Source: Bacteroidales bacterium
GTDB taxonomy: Bacteria; Bacteroidota; Bacteroidia; Bacteroidales; Muribaculaceae
Direction of reading: 5' to 3'
Assembly: GCA_900766975.1 (NCBI GenBank)
Contig: CAAFXO010000067.1
Location: forward strand, 1 to 36,342
DNA: 36,342 bases
Below are positions 1-7,184 of the stretch, one piece after another (within the stretch, counting starts at the first letter, position 1; each line of letters begins with the position of its first letter). The translations under genes were made by a program, and so were the position numbers. The notes below the pieces were generated by a model. The model ran no database searches, was not told where the DNA came from, and saw nothing but the letters and a program-made list of their open reading frames with translations.

Positions 1-237
1 CAGCAGGGGATGACCGGGCGTCTCTACGAGGCGCGTGCCATCAGCATCTGGCCCCTCGTGGTGGGAGAACATATCGCGGCTCTTTGCTCGAGACCTTCCG
101 TGTGGCGAGGGGTCATGACAGTTTACGTCAAGAGTGCCCCTCTCCGACATGAACTCAACATGAGCCGATCGACTCTGATCCGCATCCTCAATGAAGAATT
201 GGGACGCACGGTCATCAATGAAATAAAATTCTTATAA
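1..237 (+). CDS. DUF721/DciA-family protein, C-terminal part (5' end outside window)
   Basis: The reading frame is open from the first base of the window and ends at TAA 235-237, so only the last 78 residues or so are present. The visible part contains a W-x-x-V-V-G-x-x-I-A pattern followed by a basic strand ending in ELN and a final NEELGRTVINEIKFL-like tail. This fits the DUF721 fold, typically about 100 residues in Bacteroidetes. The family includes DciA, the helicase-loader-type protein that works with DnaB in bacteria lacking DnaC. The match is by pattern only, and the helicase role is inferred from the family. It precedes the thioesterase gene by 74 nt, a gap holding a hairpin. Confidence 0.65.
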   Translation, partial: QQGMTGRLYEARAISIWPLVVGEHIAALCSRPSVWRGVMTVYVKSAPLRHELNMSRSTLIRILNEELGRTVINEIKFL

Positions 238-242
238 CCGAC

Positions 243-276
243 AATAGAACACTCTCACTCCCGAGCGCGTTCTATT
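243..276. other. Inverted repeat with degenerate copy of the dispersed repeat core
   Basis: AATAGAAC (243-250) is perfectly complementary to GTTCTATT (269-276), with a further short CTC/GAG pairing inside. The right half contains GAGCGCGTTC (263-272), ten bases identical to the core of the dispersed repeat found seven times elsewhere in the window and in the same orientation, but the flanks differ. An A-run follows on the + strand, so it is not a canonical terminator for the upstream gene. Confidence 0.45.
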
Positions 277-311
277 AAAAAAACAAAAAACATTCCGGCA
301 AGAAACAAGAC

Positions 312-746
312 ATGGATCCAAATACACTACCCGAATTATCACAATTCACTCACTCCATAGATCTGCAACTCAGATTTAACGACATCGACATACTCGGACA
401 TCTCAACAACACGGTCTACTTCTCCTTCTTCGACACGGGCAAGGCGAGATTTTTCGAACATATCGTCCGGGGCAACATCGACTGGAAGAGGGTCGACGTG
501 GTGATAGCCAACATCGATTGTTGCTACATTTGTCCGATATTTTTCGGTGAGAATATCAGAGTCTACACACGCTGCATGAGCATCTCTAACAAGAGTTTCC
601 GCTTGCAGCAAGTGCTGGTGGAGGAGACGACCGGAGTGATAAAGGCAGCGGCGGAGACAGTGATGGTAAGTTTCGATAGAGAGACTCAGAAATCGGTGGA
701 ACTCCCCGACCTATGGCGTCAAGCCCTGGAGCAATCCATGGCATAA
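312..746 (+). CDS. Acyl-CoA thioesterase, hotdog fold (4HBT/YbgC-like)
   Basis: This 144-residue protein has the length of a single hotdog domain. Residues 20-40 carry the family signature RFNDIDILGHLNNTVYFSFF, where the second Asp of F-x-D-x-D (D26) aligns with the catalytic Asp of 4-hydroxybenzoyl-CoA thioesterases and GHLNN replaces the more common GHVNN. The remainder, including a basic C-terminal half and the MVSFDRET-like last strand, fits the fold. It probably hydrolyses an acyl-CoA in the cytoplasm; the substrate cannot be read from the sequence. It is followed after 74 AT-rich bases by the KdsD-like isomerase and may be cotranscribed with it. A YbgC-like role is possible but no tol-pal genes are nearby. 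Confidence 0.82.
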   Translation: MDPNTLPELSQFTHSIDLQLRFNDIDILGHLNNTVYFSFFDTGKARFFEHIVRGNIDWKRVDVVIANIDCCYICPIFFGENIRVYTRCMSISNKSFRLQQVLVEETTGVIKAAAETVMVSFDRETQKSVELPDLWRQALEQSMA

Positions 747-820
747 TTCGATAGTAATCAAGACAATATACAAGATAAGATATAAAACAGTAAGACAAAA
801 CCAACATAATCTGAATAATC

Positions 821-1432
821 GTGGAAAACAGAGATAAAGTAAAGGAGATGATGCTCGACATCCTCAAGAGAGAATCGGAAGCCGTGATGAGCATACCGGT
901 GAGTGACGCATACGCTGAGGCGATCGACCTGATCGTGGAGCATGTGAATCATCGAGGTGGCAAGTTGATCACCTCGGGGATGGGGAAAGCGGGACAGATA
1001 GCGATGAACATCGCCACTACCTTCAGTTCGACGGGCACACCCGCCACCTTCCTACACCCCTCGGAGGCGCAACATGGCGACTTGGGCATCATGCAGAAGA
1101 ACGACTTGTTGTTGCTCCTGAGCAATAGTGGCAAGACCCGTGAGATCGTCGAACTTGTGGAATTGGCAAGGACGCTGAACCCGGGAGTGCCTATAATTGT
1201 TATAACAGGGAACCCGGAGAGTCTCTTGGGGCGCTCGGGCGACGTTGTGATCTCTACCGGAGGGAGCCCCGAGGTGTGTCCTTTGGGACTGACTCCCACC
1301 ACCTCCACCACGATGATGACCGTCATCGGCGACGTGCTCGTGGTCGGCGTGATGAAGGCTATCGGCTTCACCAAGGAGGAGTATGCCAAGCGCCATCACG
1401 GAGGCTACTTGGGAGAGAAATCTCGCAAATAA
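821..1432 (+). CDS. kdsD: D-arabinose 5-phosphate isomerase, short SIS-only form (KdsD-like)
   Basis: The protein is one SIS domain (203 residues) that aligns with the catalytic half of E. coli KdsD, which makes arabinose 5-phosphate from ribulose 5-phosphate for KDO synthesis. All four residues known as catalytic in that enzyme have counterparts: K56 in SGMGKAG, E109 after SNSGKTR, E151 in PEVCPLGLTPTTSTT, and H192 in RHHGGYLG. HPSEAQHGDLG (79-89) is also diagnostic. The two CBS domains that normally follow (full length about 325 residues) are absent, and TAA comes straight after the SIS fold. The start is GTG at 821; an ATG at 848 preceded by AAGGAG is an alternative. A different SIS sugar isomerase remains possible. 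Confidence 0.75.
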   Translation: MENRDKVKEMMLDILKRESEAVMSIPVSDAYAEAIDLIVEHVNHRGGKLITSGMGKAGQIAMNIATTFSSTGTPATFLHPSEAQHGDLGIMQKNDLLLLLSNSGKTREIVELVELARTLNPGVPIIVITGNPESLLGRSGDVVISTGGSPEVCPLGLTPTTSTTMMTVIGDVLVVGVMKAIGFTKEEYAKRHHGGYLGEKSRK

Positions 1433-1462
1433 TAAAATTGAAACATCTAAAACCGCAAAGAT

Positions 1463-2341
1463 ATGACACTTAAAGAGTTACCGATCATCCTCAAGAACCT
1501 GGCGGAAGGGAGCCGGGAGCATGAGACAGCATGCAGCGTAATAGCACTTCGCGACGAGGCCACTGCACTTTATGAGGCTGAAAAATATGACGATGCACTC
1601 AAGAAATCGGTGGAGGCACTCCGCGCTCTGCGCGAGTGGCCCGATTACAGCAACTGCGAGTTCCGCGCATTGCTGTTGGGCTTGATGTTCGACATCTCCG
1701 AAACCCACTATATGCTCAAGGATTATAAGCAGAGTGAGAAGGAGATCGAGATGATTTTCAAGATGCTTGACCCGCTGCTGAGGATAGATGCCGACCGATT
1801 TAACGAATATCATATATTGGCGATGGAGCTCTCGACCCGCATTCTTCGTTCGCGCAAGAAGACGCTCGACTTGCTCGCCAAGCAGCAGATCAACACCGGC
1901 GTGCTCTATGAGAAGGTGAATGCCGGAGTGGCTGCCGCCACCGACAAGTTGGTAGAGTCTATGCGCAAGGGGGCGGAGATGATGGCACAGACCGGCGACT
2001 ATCATGGCGCGGTGAAGTTCTATATGGAGGCTATCAAACTCGCCAAGAAGCGCACCGGACGTGTGAGCCGACGCGAAGTGAGAATGACCATCGACATGGC
2101 ACGTGTCATGATGCACAATCGCAGCGATCTGGCGCGCAGCAAGCGTCTCCTCTCTGCCGTCCTCTCTCATGCCGTAGCCCTCGAAAGCATCGACTTGGAG
2201 CAGGAGATTATCAGCCTCATCGAGCAGATCGATGCCAACGAAGCCCACGAACCGATGTGGCGCACTTTCTTGGATAAACTCCAACAATCCGCCAAGCTCA
2301 TCCGCAAAAAGAAATCGGGAGCAACCCCGGAAGCAGAATAA
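1463..2341 (+). CDS. TPR-like helical protein of unknown function
   Basis: The 292 residues are almost entirely predicted helix, with TPR-like pairs: ALYEAEKYDDALKKSVEAL (about 35-53), a helix pair around MLKDYKQSEKEIEMIF, and TGDYHGAVKFYMEAIKLAKK (about 178-197). It has no signal peptide or membrane segment, so it is probably a cytoplasmic scaffold or adaptor. It lies 30 nt after the isomerase and 36 nt before lumazine synthase in a compact same-strand run, so it is likely cotranscribed. Many Bacteroidetes carry a TPR protein beside ribH, but this one is not recognised more precisely. No catalytic motif is visible. Confidence 0.6.
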   Translation: MTLKELPIILKNLAEGSREHETACSVIALRDEATALYEAEKYDDALKKSVEALRALREWPDYSNCEFRALLLGLMFDISETHYMLKDYKQSEKEIEMIFKMLDPLLRIDADRFNEYHILAMELSTRILRSRKKTLDLLAKQQINTGVLYEKVNAGVAAATDKLVESMRKGAEMMAQTGDYHGAVKFYMEAIKLAKKRTGRVSRREVRMTIDMARVMMHNRSDLARSKRLLSAVLSHAVALESIDLEQEIISLIEQIDANEAHEPMWRTFLDKLQQSAKLIRKKKSGATPEAE

Positions 2342-2377
2342 TTCATCTATCATAAACACAAGTACTTAAAGCACTAT

Positions 2378-2911
2378 ATGTCAACAATACTCAACACCAA
2401 CGGTGACAATCTTGAGATCCCGCAGGTCTTGGTAAGAGAACCTCTAAGGGTGGCTATCTTCACAGCCGAGTGGAATCCGAAGATAACGCATGCTCTGCGC
2501 GATGGAGCCATCGACGTATTAAAGCGCGCCGGAGTGAATGATTGCGATATCGACCGCTTTGATGTGCCCGGCACTGTCGAATTGGTCAATGCCGCTGCTT
2601 TGGCAGTTAATAAAGCTTGCAGTAAAAGATTTAATAACATGCCGGGAGCATATCATGCCGTAATAGTGATAGGGTGTGTGATACGGGGTGACACACCCCA
2701 CTTCGACTATGTCTGCGACATTGTGGCGCAAGGCACAGCCCAACTCAATGCCAAAGGAGAAACGCCGGTGATCTTCGGTGTGCTGACCGTCGACAATGAG
2801 CAGCAAGCCCTCGACCGCGCCGGCGGGTGCCTCGGCAACAAAGGCGCCGAAGCCGCCGTAGCCGCCATCAAAATGGCAAACCTACATCATAAGTGCGGAA
2901 TGGGAGATTAA
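2378..2911 (+). CDS. ribH: 6,7-dimethyl-8-ribityllumazine synthase
   Basis: RibH condenses 5-amino-6-ribitylaminouracil with 3,4-dihydroxy-2-butanone 4-phosphate in riboflavin synthesis. The 177 residues show the conserved order: F-T-A-E-W-N near residue 28 (substrate pocket), VPGTVEL near 63, GCVIRGDTPHFDYV near 99-112 with the catalytic-site His 108, and FGVLTVDNEQQA with the C-terminal GNKGAEAA segment. A slightly enlarged loop (CSKRFNNMPGAYHAV) lies before the central strand. It is the last gene of the first + strand run. Its TAA (2909-2911) shares TTAA with the stop codon of the convergent FKBP gene. Confidence 0.95.
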   Translation: MSTILNTNGDNLEIPQVLVREPLRVAIFTAEWNPKITHALRDGAIDVLKRAGVNDCDIDRFDVPGTVELVNAAALAVNKACSKRFNNMPGAYHAVIVIGCVIRGDTPHFDYVCDIVAQGTAQLNAKGETPVIFGVLTVDNEQQALDRAGGCLGNKGAEAAVAAIKMANLHHKCGMGD

Positions 2912-3462
2912 CAACCTTGGCAATTGCAATCGCCTTCACTGCAATCGCTGCCGCAGCCACCTTGGCAACCTCCGCCACAGCCCCTCTTCGGGTTCTTCTC
3001 CTCTTCGGTGGCTTCGCGCACTCGCTCCACTACCCCATCATATCGGATGGTCTTGCCGGCAAAGGGATGATTGAAGTCCATCTTCACCTCCTCATCGCCG
3101 ATCTCCAGCACCGTGCCTACCACGCGATATCCTTCGCCGGTAACCATCGGGAGCACTGCCCCTACCGCCACCTCCGATGCCAACTCTCCGTCGCGCATGA
3201 AGATCTCCTTCTCCAGCATTACCACATTCTCATCATCGCGTAAGCCGAATGCCAACTCCGGCGGCAAGGTGATGCCAAACTTATCACCCGCTTTCAAGCC
3301 ATCCATCGACTGCATCAATGCCGGCACCACCTGCACCGACACTCCGAACACCATATTGTCCGGCTCATTGCGAGGAGTCTCAAAGAGGACTTCACCGGTG
3401 GCTTCATCATATACCTTATATGAATACTCGACAAACTTGCCGGGTCCTACGATCTGTTCCAT
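2908..3462 (-). CDS. FKBP-type peptidyl-prolyl isomerase, SlyD-like, Cys-rich tail
   Basis: The predicted start at 3462 gives 184 residues beginning MEQIVGPGKFVEYSYKV, which is the usual N-terminus of the family; an in-frame ATG at 3525 would add 21 unlikely residues. The FKBP fold is marked by Y-x-V-Y-D-x-x-T-G-E-V-L-F-E-T and the flap-insertion region with G-L-K-A-G-D-K-F and P-P-E-L-A-F-G. The layout, with an insert-in-flap domain, resembles SlyD chaperone-isomerases. The last 24 residues are a Gly/Cys tail with eight cysteines (pattern GCGGGC, GGCGSDC, GDCNCQGC), analogous to the metal-binding tail of SlyD but made of Cys rather than His. Metal or nickel handling is an inference. It is convergent with ribH. 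Confidence 0.85.
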   Translation of the reverse strand: MEQIVGPGKFVEYSYKVYDEATGEVLFETPRNEPDNMVFGVSVQVVPALMQSMDGLKAGDKFGITLPPELAFGLRDDENVVMLEKEIFMRDGELASEVAVGAVLPMVTGEGYRVVGTVLEIGDEEVKMDFNHPFAGKTIRYDGVVERVREATEEEKNPKRGCGGGCQGGCGSDCSEGDCNCQGC

Positions 3463-3548
3463 TCTATTAACGTTTTCAGTTTTTATATTAAGTTTGTAAT
3501 TATTTTCTAACTTACTGAAATTCAAGACACTCGAAGCAATCTATGAGA

Positions 3549-4463
3549 TTACTCCTCAGCCGGCTCATCATCAGGGTCACCCTCAGCCGGCTCATCATCG
3601 GGATCGGGAGTCGGTGCGGCTACCTCTTCCGCCACCAGATCCTCCGGATGTTTCAACTCATACTGCGTCTGCGGCACCATCACATTGAAATAGAATCCCT
3701 CCGCCTTCTTGTCGCGGCGACGCTTATCATTCTCGTCCGGCTGAACCAGCAGATAGTCATAACAAGGCTCTATCCACTTCACATCGACTGCCTCATAACC
3801 AAGAAGTTGCACCATATCATACTCATGCGAAGGGTAGATAACATACCATGCATTCTCGGTCGAATCGCCTGTGCCGGTGCTCTTGATAGCCCCGAGGATA
3901 TTCTCTAAACGGAACTCCCAGATCTTGGCACGCATCGTCTTCTTCTTCTCCTTGAGCACATGGACCAAGAAACTCATCTGACGCAAATCGAAGGGGTTGT
4001 CCTCAAGCGCCAAACGAGCATACTTCTCGATCGTGTCAGCCTCCTCCCTGGTGTGGGTGGGGCTCTGACGATAATGATCGATCATACCGGGATAGGGAGA
4101 CTCGCGATAGGGGTCGAAATCCTCTTGGAACATATATCCAAAATAGAAATAGCGGAACTCCTCCGGGGTCATCGTCGTGTCATTGACCTCATACTTCTTC
4201 AGAAGTTTTGGGAAATGGAATCGAGACTTCGGATTGAGAGTCTCTTGGCGGATAGAGTCGAGATCCGGCTTGTGGACCTTGATCTTACGCTTGCTTTCCG
4301 GCTTAACCTTGCTATTGGCGATACGCTGGCGCGCTTCGGCATTGCGCGAAGCCTGCGAGCGAGAAGTAGTATTGGGTGTTTGAGCCGACACAGACAGCGA
4401 CATGATGCTGCAGAGGGCTATAATTGCGATTAGAAACTTTCTCATTTTTGTTCTCTTGATCAT
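3549..4463 (-). CDS. Secreted protein of unknown function (DUF4919-like?) with acidic tail
   Basis: A signal peptide is visible (basic MIKRTKMRK, then FLIAIIALCSIMSLSVSA before Q), so the mature protein is probably periplasmic. A basic linker follows, then a globular part with F-R-Y-F-Y-F-G-Y-M-F, ARLALEDNPFDLRQM and NAWYVIYPSHEYDMVQLLGYE, reminiscent of a Bacteroidales DUF4919 protein; this assignment is from memory and weak. The C-terminus is acidic with two copies of DPDDEPAE(G/E), encoded by a 27 bp direct repeat near 3554 and 3581. The ATG at 4463 overlaps the TGA of the upstream membrane gene (ATGA), supporting this start and translational coupling; an ATG at 4445 is the other candidate. 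Confidence 0.7.
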   Translation of the reverse strand: MIKRTKMRKFLIAIIALCSIMSLSVSAQTPNTTSRSQASRNAEARQRIANSKVKPESKRKIKVHKPDLDSIRQETLNPKSRFHFPKLLKKYEVNDTTMTPEEFRYFYFGYMFQEDFDPYRESPYPGMIDHYRQSPTHTREEADTIEKYARLALEDNPFDLRQMSFLVHVLKEKKKTMRAKIWEFRLENILGAIKSTGTGDSTENAWYVIYPSHEYDMVQLLGYEAVDVKWIEPCYDYLLVQPDENDKRRRDKKAEGFYFNVMVPQTQYELKHPEDLVAEEVAAPTPDPDDEPAEGDPDDEPAEE

Positions 4464-5002
4464 AATGCATTTACATTGGCCATAGCTATGGCGATCACCA
4501 AGGCGATGCCCATCTGCATCAGCGTGACAAGTGTAGGGAATCCCTTGGCTAATAGATATTTAACGAAATAACCGGATCCCGGCTTCACCTGCCGACCCTG
4601 AGGAGTGTAGGTGTAGAGCAAGAACCCTAAGATGATGCCGGCAGCGATGGATAGAGCCATACAGCTATATCTGAGCGACACCGACGAAGTGACCGAATAG
4701 CCGAGCATACCGAGCGCCATGCCGGTGAATCCACCCACGATGATATAGAGCATGCCGCGAGTCTGCCGACTGATCTGCTCCGGCTGCAGATAGCATATCA
4801 CCGCCACCAAGAGCGAAAGGGCAAACCAGCTCGAGAGCATCACCCCATTGATAGGAAGGAGAGGAACACCGTTGTCGCTCATCAGCGAAAGCAGGAAGAG
4901 GGCTGCCAGCGACAACGCCGGCGACACGATCTGACGCCCATACAGACACCATATCGAGCCGACCCACAGCAAGATGCTTGCCACCAACAGGAATATATTC
5001 AT
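4460..5002 (-). CDS. Integral membrane protein, unknown function
   Basis: The 180 residues contain about five hydrophobic spans (roughly 2-20, 28-44, 57-73, 84-106, 113-130) and a sixth near the C-terminus, with a short hydrophilic loop TPQGRQVKPGSG before the last. No catalytic motif is recognised. Its TGA overlaps the start of the secreted-protein gene by four bases, so the two are coupled and probably act together in the cell envelope. The gap to the upstream pgpH-like gene (5003-5096) holds no clear promoter. Confidence 0.7.
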   Translation of the reverse strand: MNIFLLVASILLWVGSIWCLYGRQIVSPALSLAALFLLSLMSDNGVPLLPINGVMLSSWFALSLLVAVICYLQPEQISRQTRGMLYIIVGGFTGMALGMLGYSVTSSVSLRYSCMALSIAAGIILGFLLYTYTPQGRQVKPGSGYFVKYLLAKGFPTLVTLMQMGIALVIAIAMANVNAL

Positions 5003-5096
5003 ACTAATTCACGTTCAAAAATTATGACAAAGGTTCGCGCCGAATGTTTAGAGGCTCTCCGGAGATTAACATTTTTTATGTTATCTCATACCCCGA

Positions 5097-7181
5097 TCAT
5101 GTCGCCTCCGGCTTCTTCAGTTCGGGATATACGACACGCGAATGATAGATGGTGGAAAGGCGCTTTTTGAAAGTATCCTTCACTATCTGGATATCCCGGA
5201 AACTGATGGGCGACTCATTGAAGAGTCCCTCCTTCTCCTGAGTGTCGATGATGCGATCCACCAGATTGCCGATAGCCTCCGAAGTGTATTCCGAGAGGCT
5301 TCGCGAGGCGGCCTCTACCGAATCAGCCATCATCAAGATGGCAGTCTCACGCGTCTGAGGATTAGGCCCCGGATAGGTGAATGTGTTTCGATCCACACTC
5401 CCCTCAGGACTCTCATTGACAGCAGTATTATAGAAATAGCGAGTCACCGACTTGCCATGATGCTGGGTGATGAACTGCTTGATCACCTCCGGGAGTTTAT
5501 GCTGATGGGCTATCTCCATGCCGGAAGTGACGTGAGATATGATCTTATGGGCACTCGTCTCCGGATTGAGTCCGGTGTGAGGATTGATGCCATGCTGATT
5601 TTCGGTGAAGAACATCGGGCCATCCAGTTTGCCGATGTCATGATAGAGAGCGCCGGTGCGGACCAACTGGGTATTTGCGTCGATGGCGCGAGCAGCCTCA
5701 GCAGCGAGTGTCGACACCTGCATCGAATGTTGGAACGTGCCGGGAGCCTCCTCGGCGAGACGACGCAACAAAGGATTGTTGATATCCGAGAGTTCTACCA
5801 AGGTCACCGTAGAGGTGAAGCCGGTCATTCTCTCGACGATCAAGATCAAGAAATAGGCAAACGAGAGCACCACCGAATTGATGGCAAACTCGCCGATCAC
5901 ACCCCACTGGAAGGGTACCAACGAGCCATCGGTGATGAGATCCGTAACGACGAACGACACCACGTAAGCCAAGAACGACAGCGCGGCTGTGCGGAGCAAC
6001 TGCGAACGACGCTCCAAGGTATTGATCGAAAAGGCTGCCGTAAGACCCGCCGCCAACTCGATGAAGACAAACTGGAAGGGAAAGACCGCCACAAGCGCCG
6101 AAATCACCACCGTGATAACCAGCGAGAAGATGGCGGTGCGAGAGTCGAAGAAAACCAACAGCACCACCGGGATGGCGGCAAAGGGCACCAAATAGATGCC
6201 ATTGGCGATATACTCAAACGCCAATATCGAGATCACCACAAAGGAGGTGATAAAGGTAATCAAGAACACCATATTGCCCAATCGCTTCAAGAATCGCGGG
6301 CGGAAGATGTAGAGATAGACATAGAGGGCGGCAAAGCATATAAGGATGTAGAGAGCCTGCCCCACCATGAAATATGTATCCTTATTATCGTCGACATTCT
6401 TGCGCTCCAAGATGTCGAGATAGGTATTGAGGTTGGTATAGATCTGAGGCGTAACGATCTCGCCGCGGTCCACGATGCGTTGTCCCTTTTTGATCATACC
6501 CATGGCTCCATTGACCAGGAGATACTCCTGCTGATGGAACTTCTCATTGGCATCGGAATCGACTACAACATTAGGCACGATCACGGCGCCGACCATTTGC
6601 GCCACCTCCTGGTCGAGCGATTCGGCGGAGGCTGCCGGCAGTGATGTGCGATAGAGCGAATCGATCAGATTATAAGCCATAGCCGGAGTCAACATGTCGC
6701 GAGCATCGATGGTCTCTACGGTGTTGGCACCATTCTCCACATCCAAGACACGCAAGACACCCTTGCCATTGTCGTGGACCTTCTTATAGACAGTCGGGTC
6801 GATGATGCCCCGGTCGTAGGTGGCAGTGATGGCGTAGGAGAGCACTTGAGCCTTGCTCGGAGTGGTCTTCTCTGCCACAGCCTTTCGGAAGCGCTTCACA
6901 TTCTCCTCGGCGAGTGCCGTATTGCGCTTGACAAATGGGATAAACGCCCTGTCGATACTGTCGCGCAGACGTCGCGCCGAGGCGGAATCGCGCATGATCG
7001 GCGTGTCATAATCCGCTGTCAGCAACTGATAGCGCCAGGGCTGATTGAGCTCGTAGGTATACGATGTCTTATCGTCATGAGGCAACAACATAAGTATCAA
7101 TGCTATGGCTGCCGCCACAAGCCCCACGTTGACCAATATTTGATTTCCTTTCTTCATCTTCACGATATGCTTTTTAGGCAT
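5097..7181 (-). CDS. 7TM-HD family phosphohydrolase, PgpH-like (probable c-di-AMP phosphodiesterase)
   Basis: The 694 residues have the PgpH layout: an N-terminal membrane anchor (about 17-34), an extracytoplasmic 7TMR-HDED domain (about 40-265, including GMIKKGQRIVDRGEIVT), seven hydrophobic spans (about 272-450), then a cytoplasmic HD domain with TFQHS (H485), LYHDIGKLDGPMFF (H514, D515) and downstream metal-binding HH in QFITQHHG. Characterised PgpH proteins hydrolyse c-di-AMP to pApA and are inhibited by (p)ppGpp. Its ATG lies 3 nt after the relA/spoT stop codon, so both are almost certainly on one mRNA. The substrate is inferred from family; no diadenylate cyclase is in this window. Confidence 0.9.
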   Translation of the reverse strand: MPKKHIVKMKKGNQILVNVGLVAAAIALILMLLPHDDKTSYTYELNQPWRYQLLTADYDTPIMRDSASARRLRDSIDRAFIPFVKRNTALAEENVKRFRKAVAEKTTPSKAQVLSYAITATYDRGIIDPTVYKKVHDNGKGVLRVLDVENGANTVETIDARDMLTPAMAYNLIDSLYRTSLPAASAESLDQEVAQMVGAVIVPNVVVDSDANEKFHQQEYLLVNGAMGMIKKGQRIVDRGEIVTPQIYTNLNTYLDILERKNVDDNKDTYFMVGQALYILICFAALYVYLYIFRPRFLKRLGNMVFLITFITSFVVISILAFEYIANGIYLVPFAAIPVVLLVFFDSRTAIFSLVITVVISALVAVFPFQFVFIELAAGLTAAFSINTLERRSQLLRTAALSFLAYVVSFVVTDLITDGSLVPFQWGVIGEFAINSVVLSFAYFLILIVERMTGFTSTVTLVELSDINNPLLRRLAEEAPGTFQHSMQVSTLAAEAARAIDANTQLVRTGALYHDIGKLDGPMFFTENQHGINPHTGLNPETSAHKIISHVTSGMEIAHQHKLPEVIKQFITQHHGKSVTRYFYNTAVNESPEGSVDRNTFTYPGPNPQTRETAILMMADSVEAASRSLSEYTSEAIGNLVDRIIDTQEKEGLFNESPISFRDIQIVKDTFKKRLSTIYHSRVVYPELKKPEAT

Positions 7182-7184
7182 CCA

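Noticed and set aside
243..276. Hairpin after the DciA-like gene as a full eighth dispersed-repeat copy
   Set aside because: Only the ten-base GAGCGCGTTC core matches; flanks and spacing differ, so it is listed as degenerate and not counted.
1478..2359. Open frame opposite the TPR-like gene (293 codons, - strand)
   Set aside because: Both strands are open, but the + strand translation forms regular amphipathic helix pairs and fits the operon; the - strand one does not.
3554..3607. 27 bp direct repeat near 3554-3607 as a mobile element
   Set aside because: It is an in-frame coding duplication giving two DPDDEPAE(G/E) units at the acidic tail of the secreted protein.
5142..6644. Long open frame opposite the PgpH-like gene (500 codons, + strand)
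   Set aside because: The translation is rich in His, Arg and Asp with no membrane or domain pattern, as expected of an antisense shadow.
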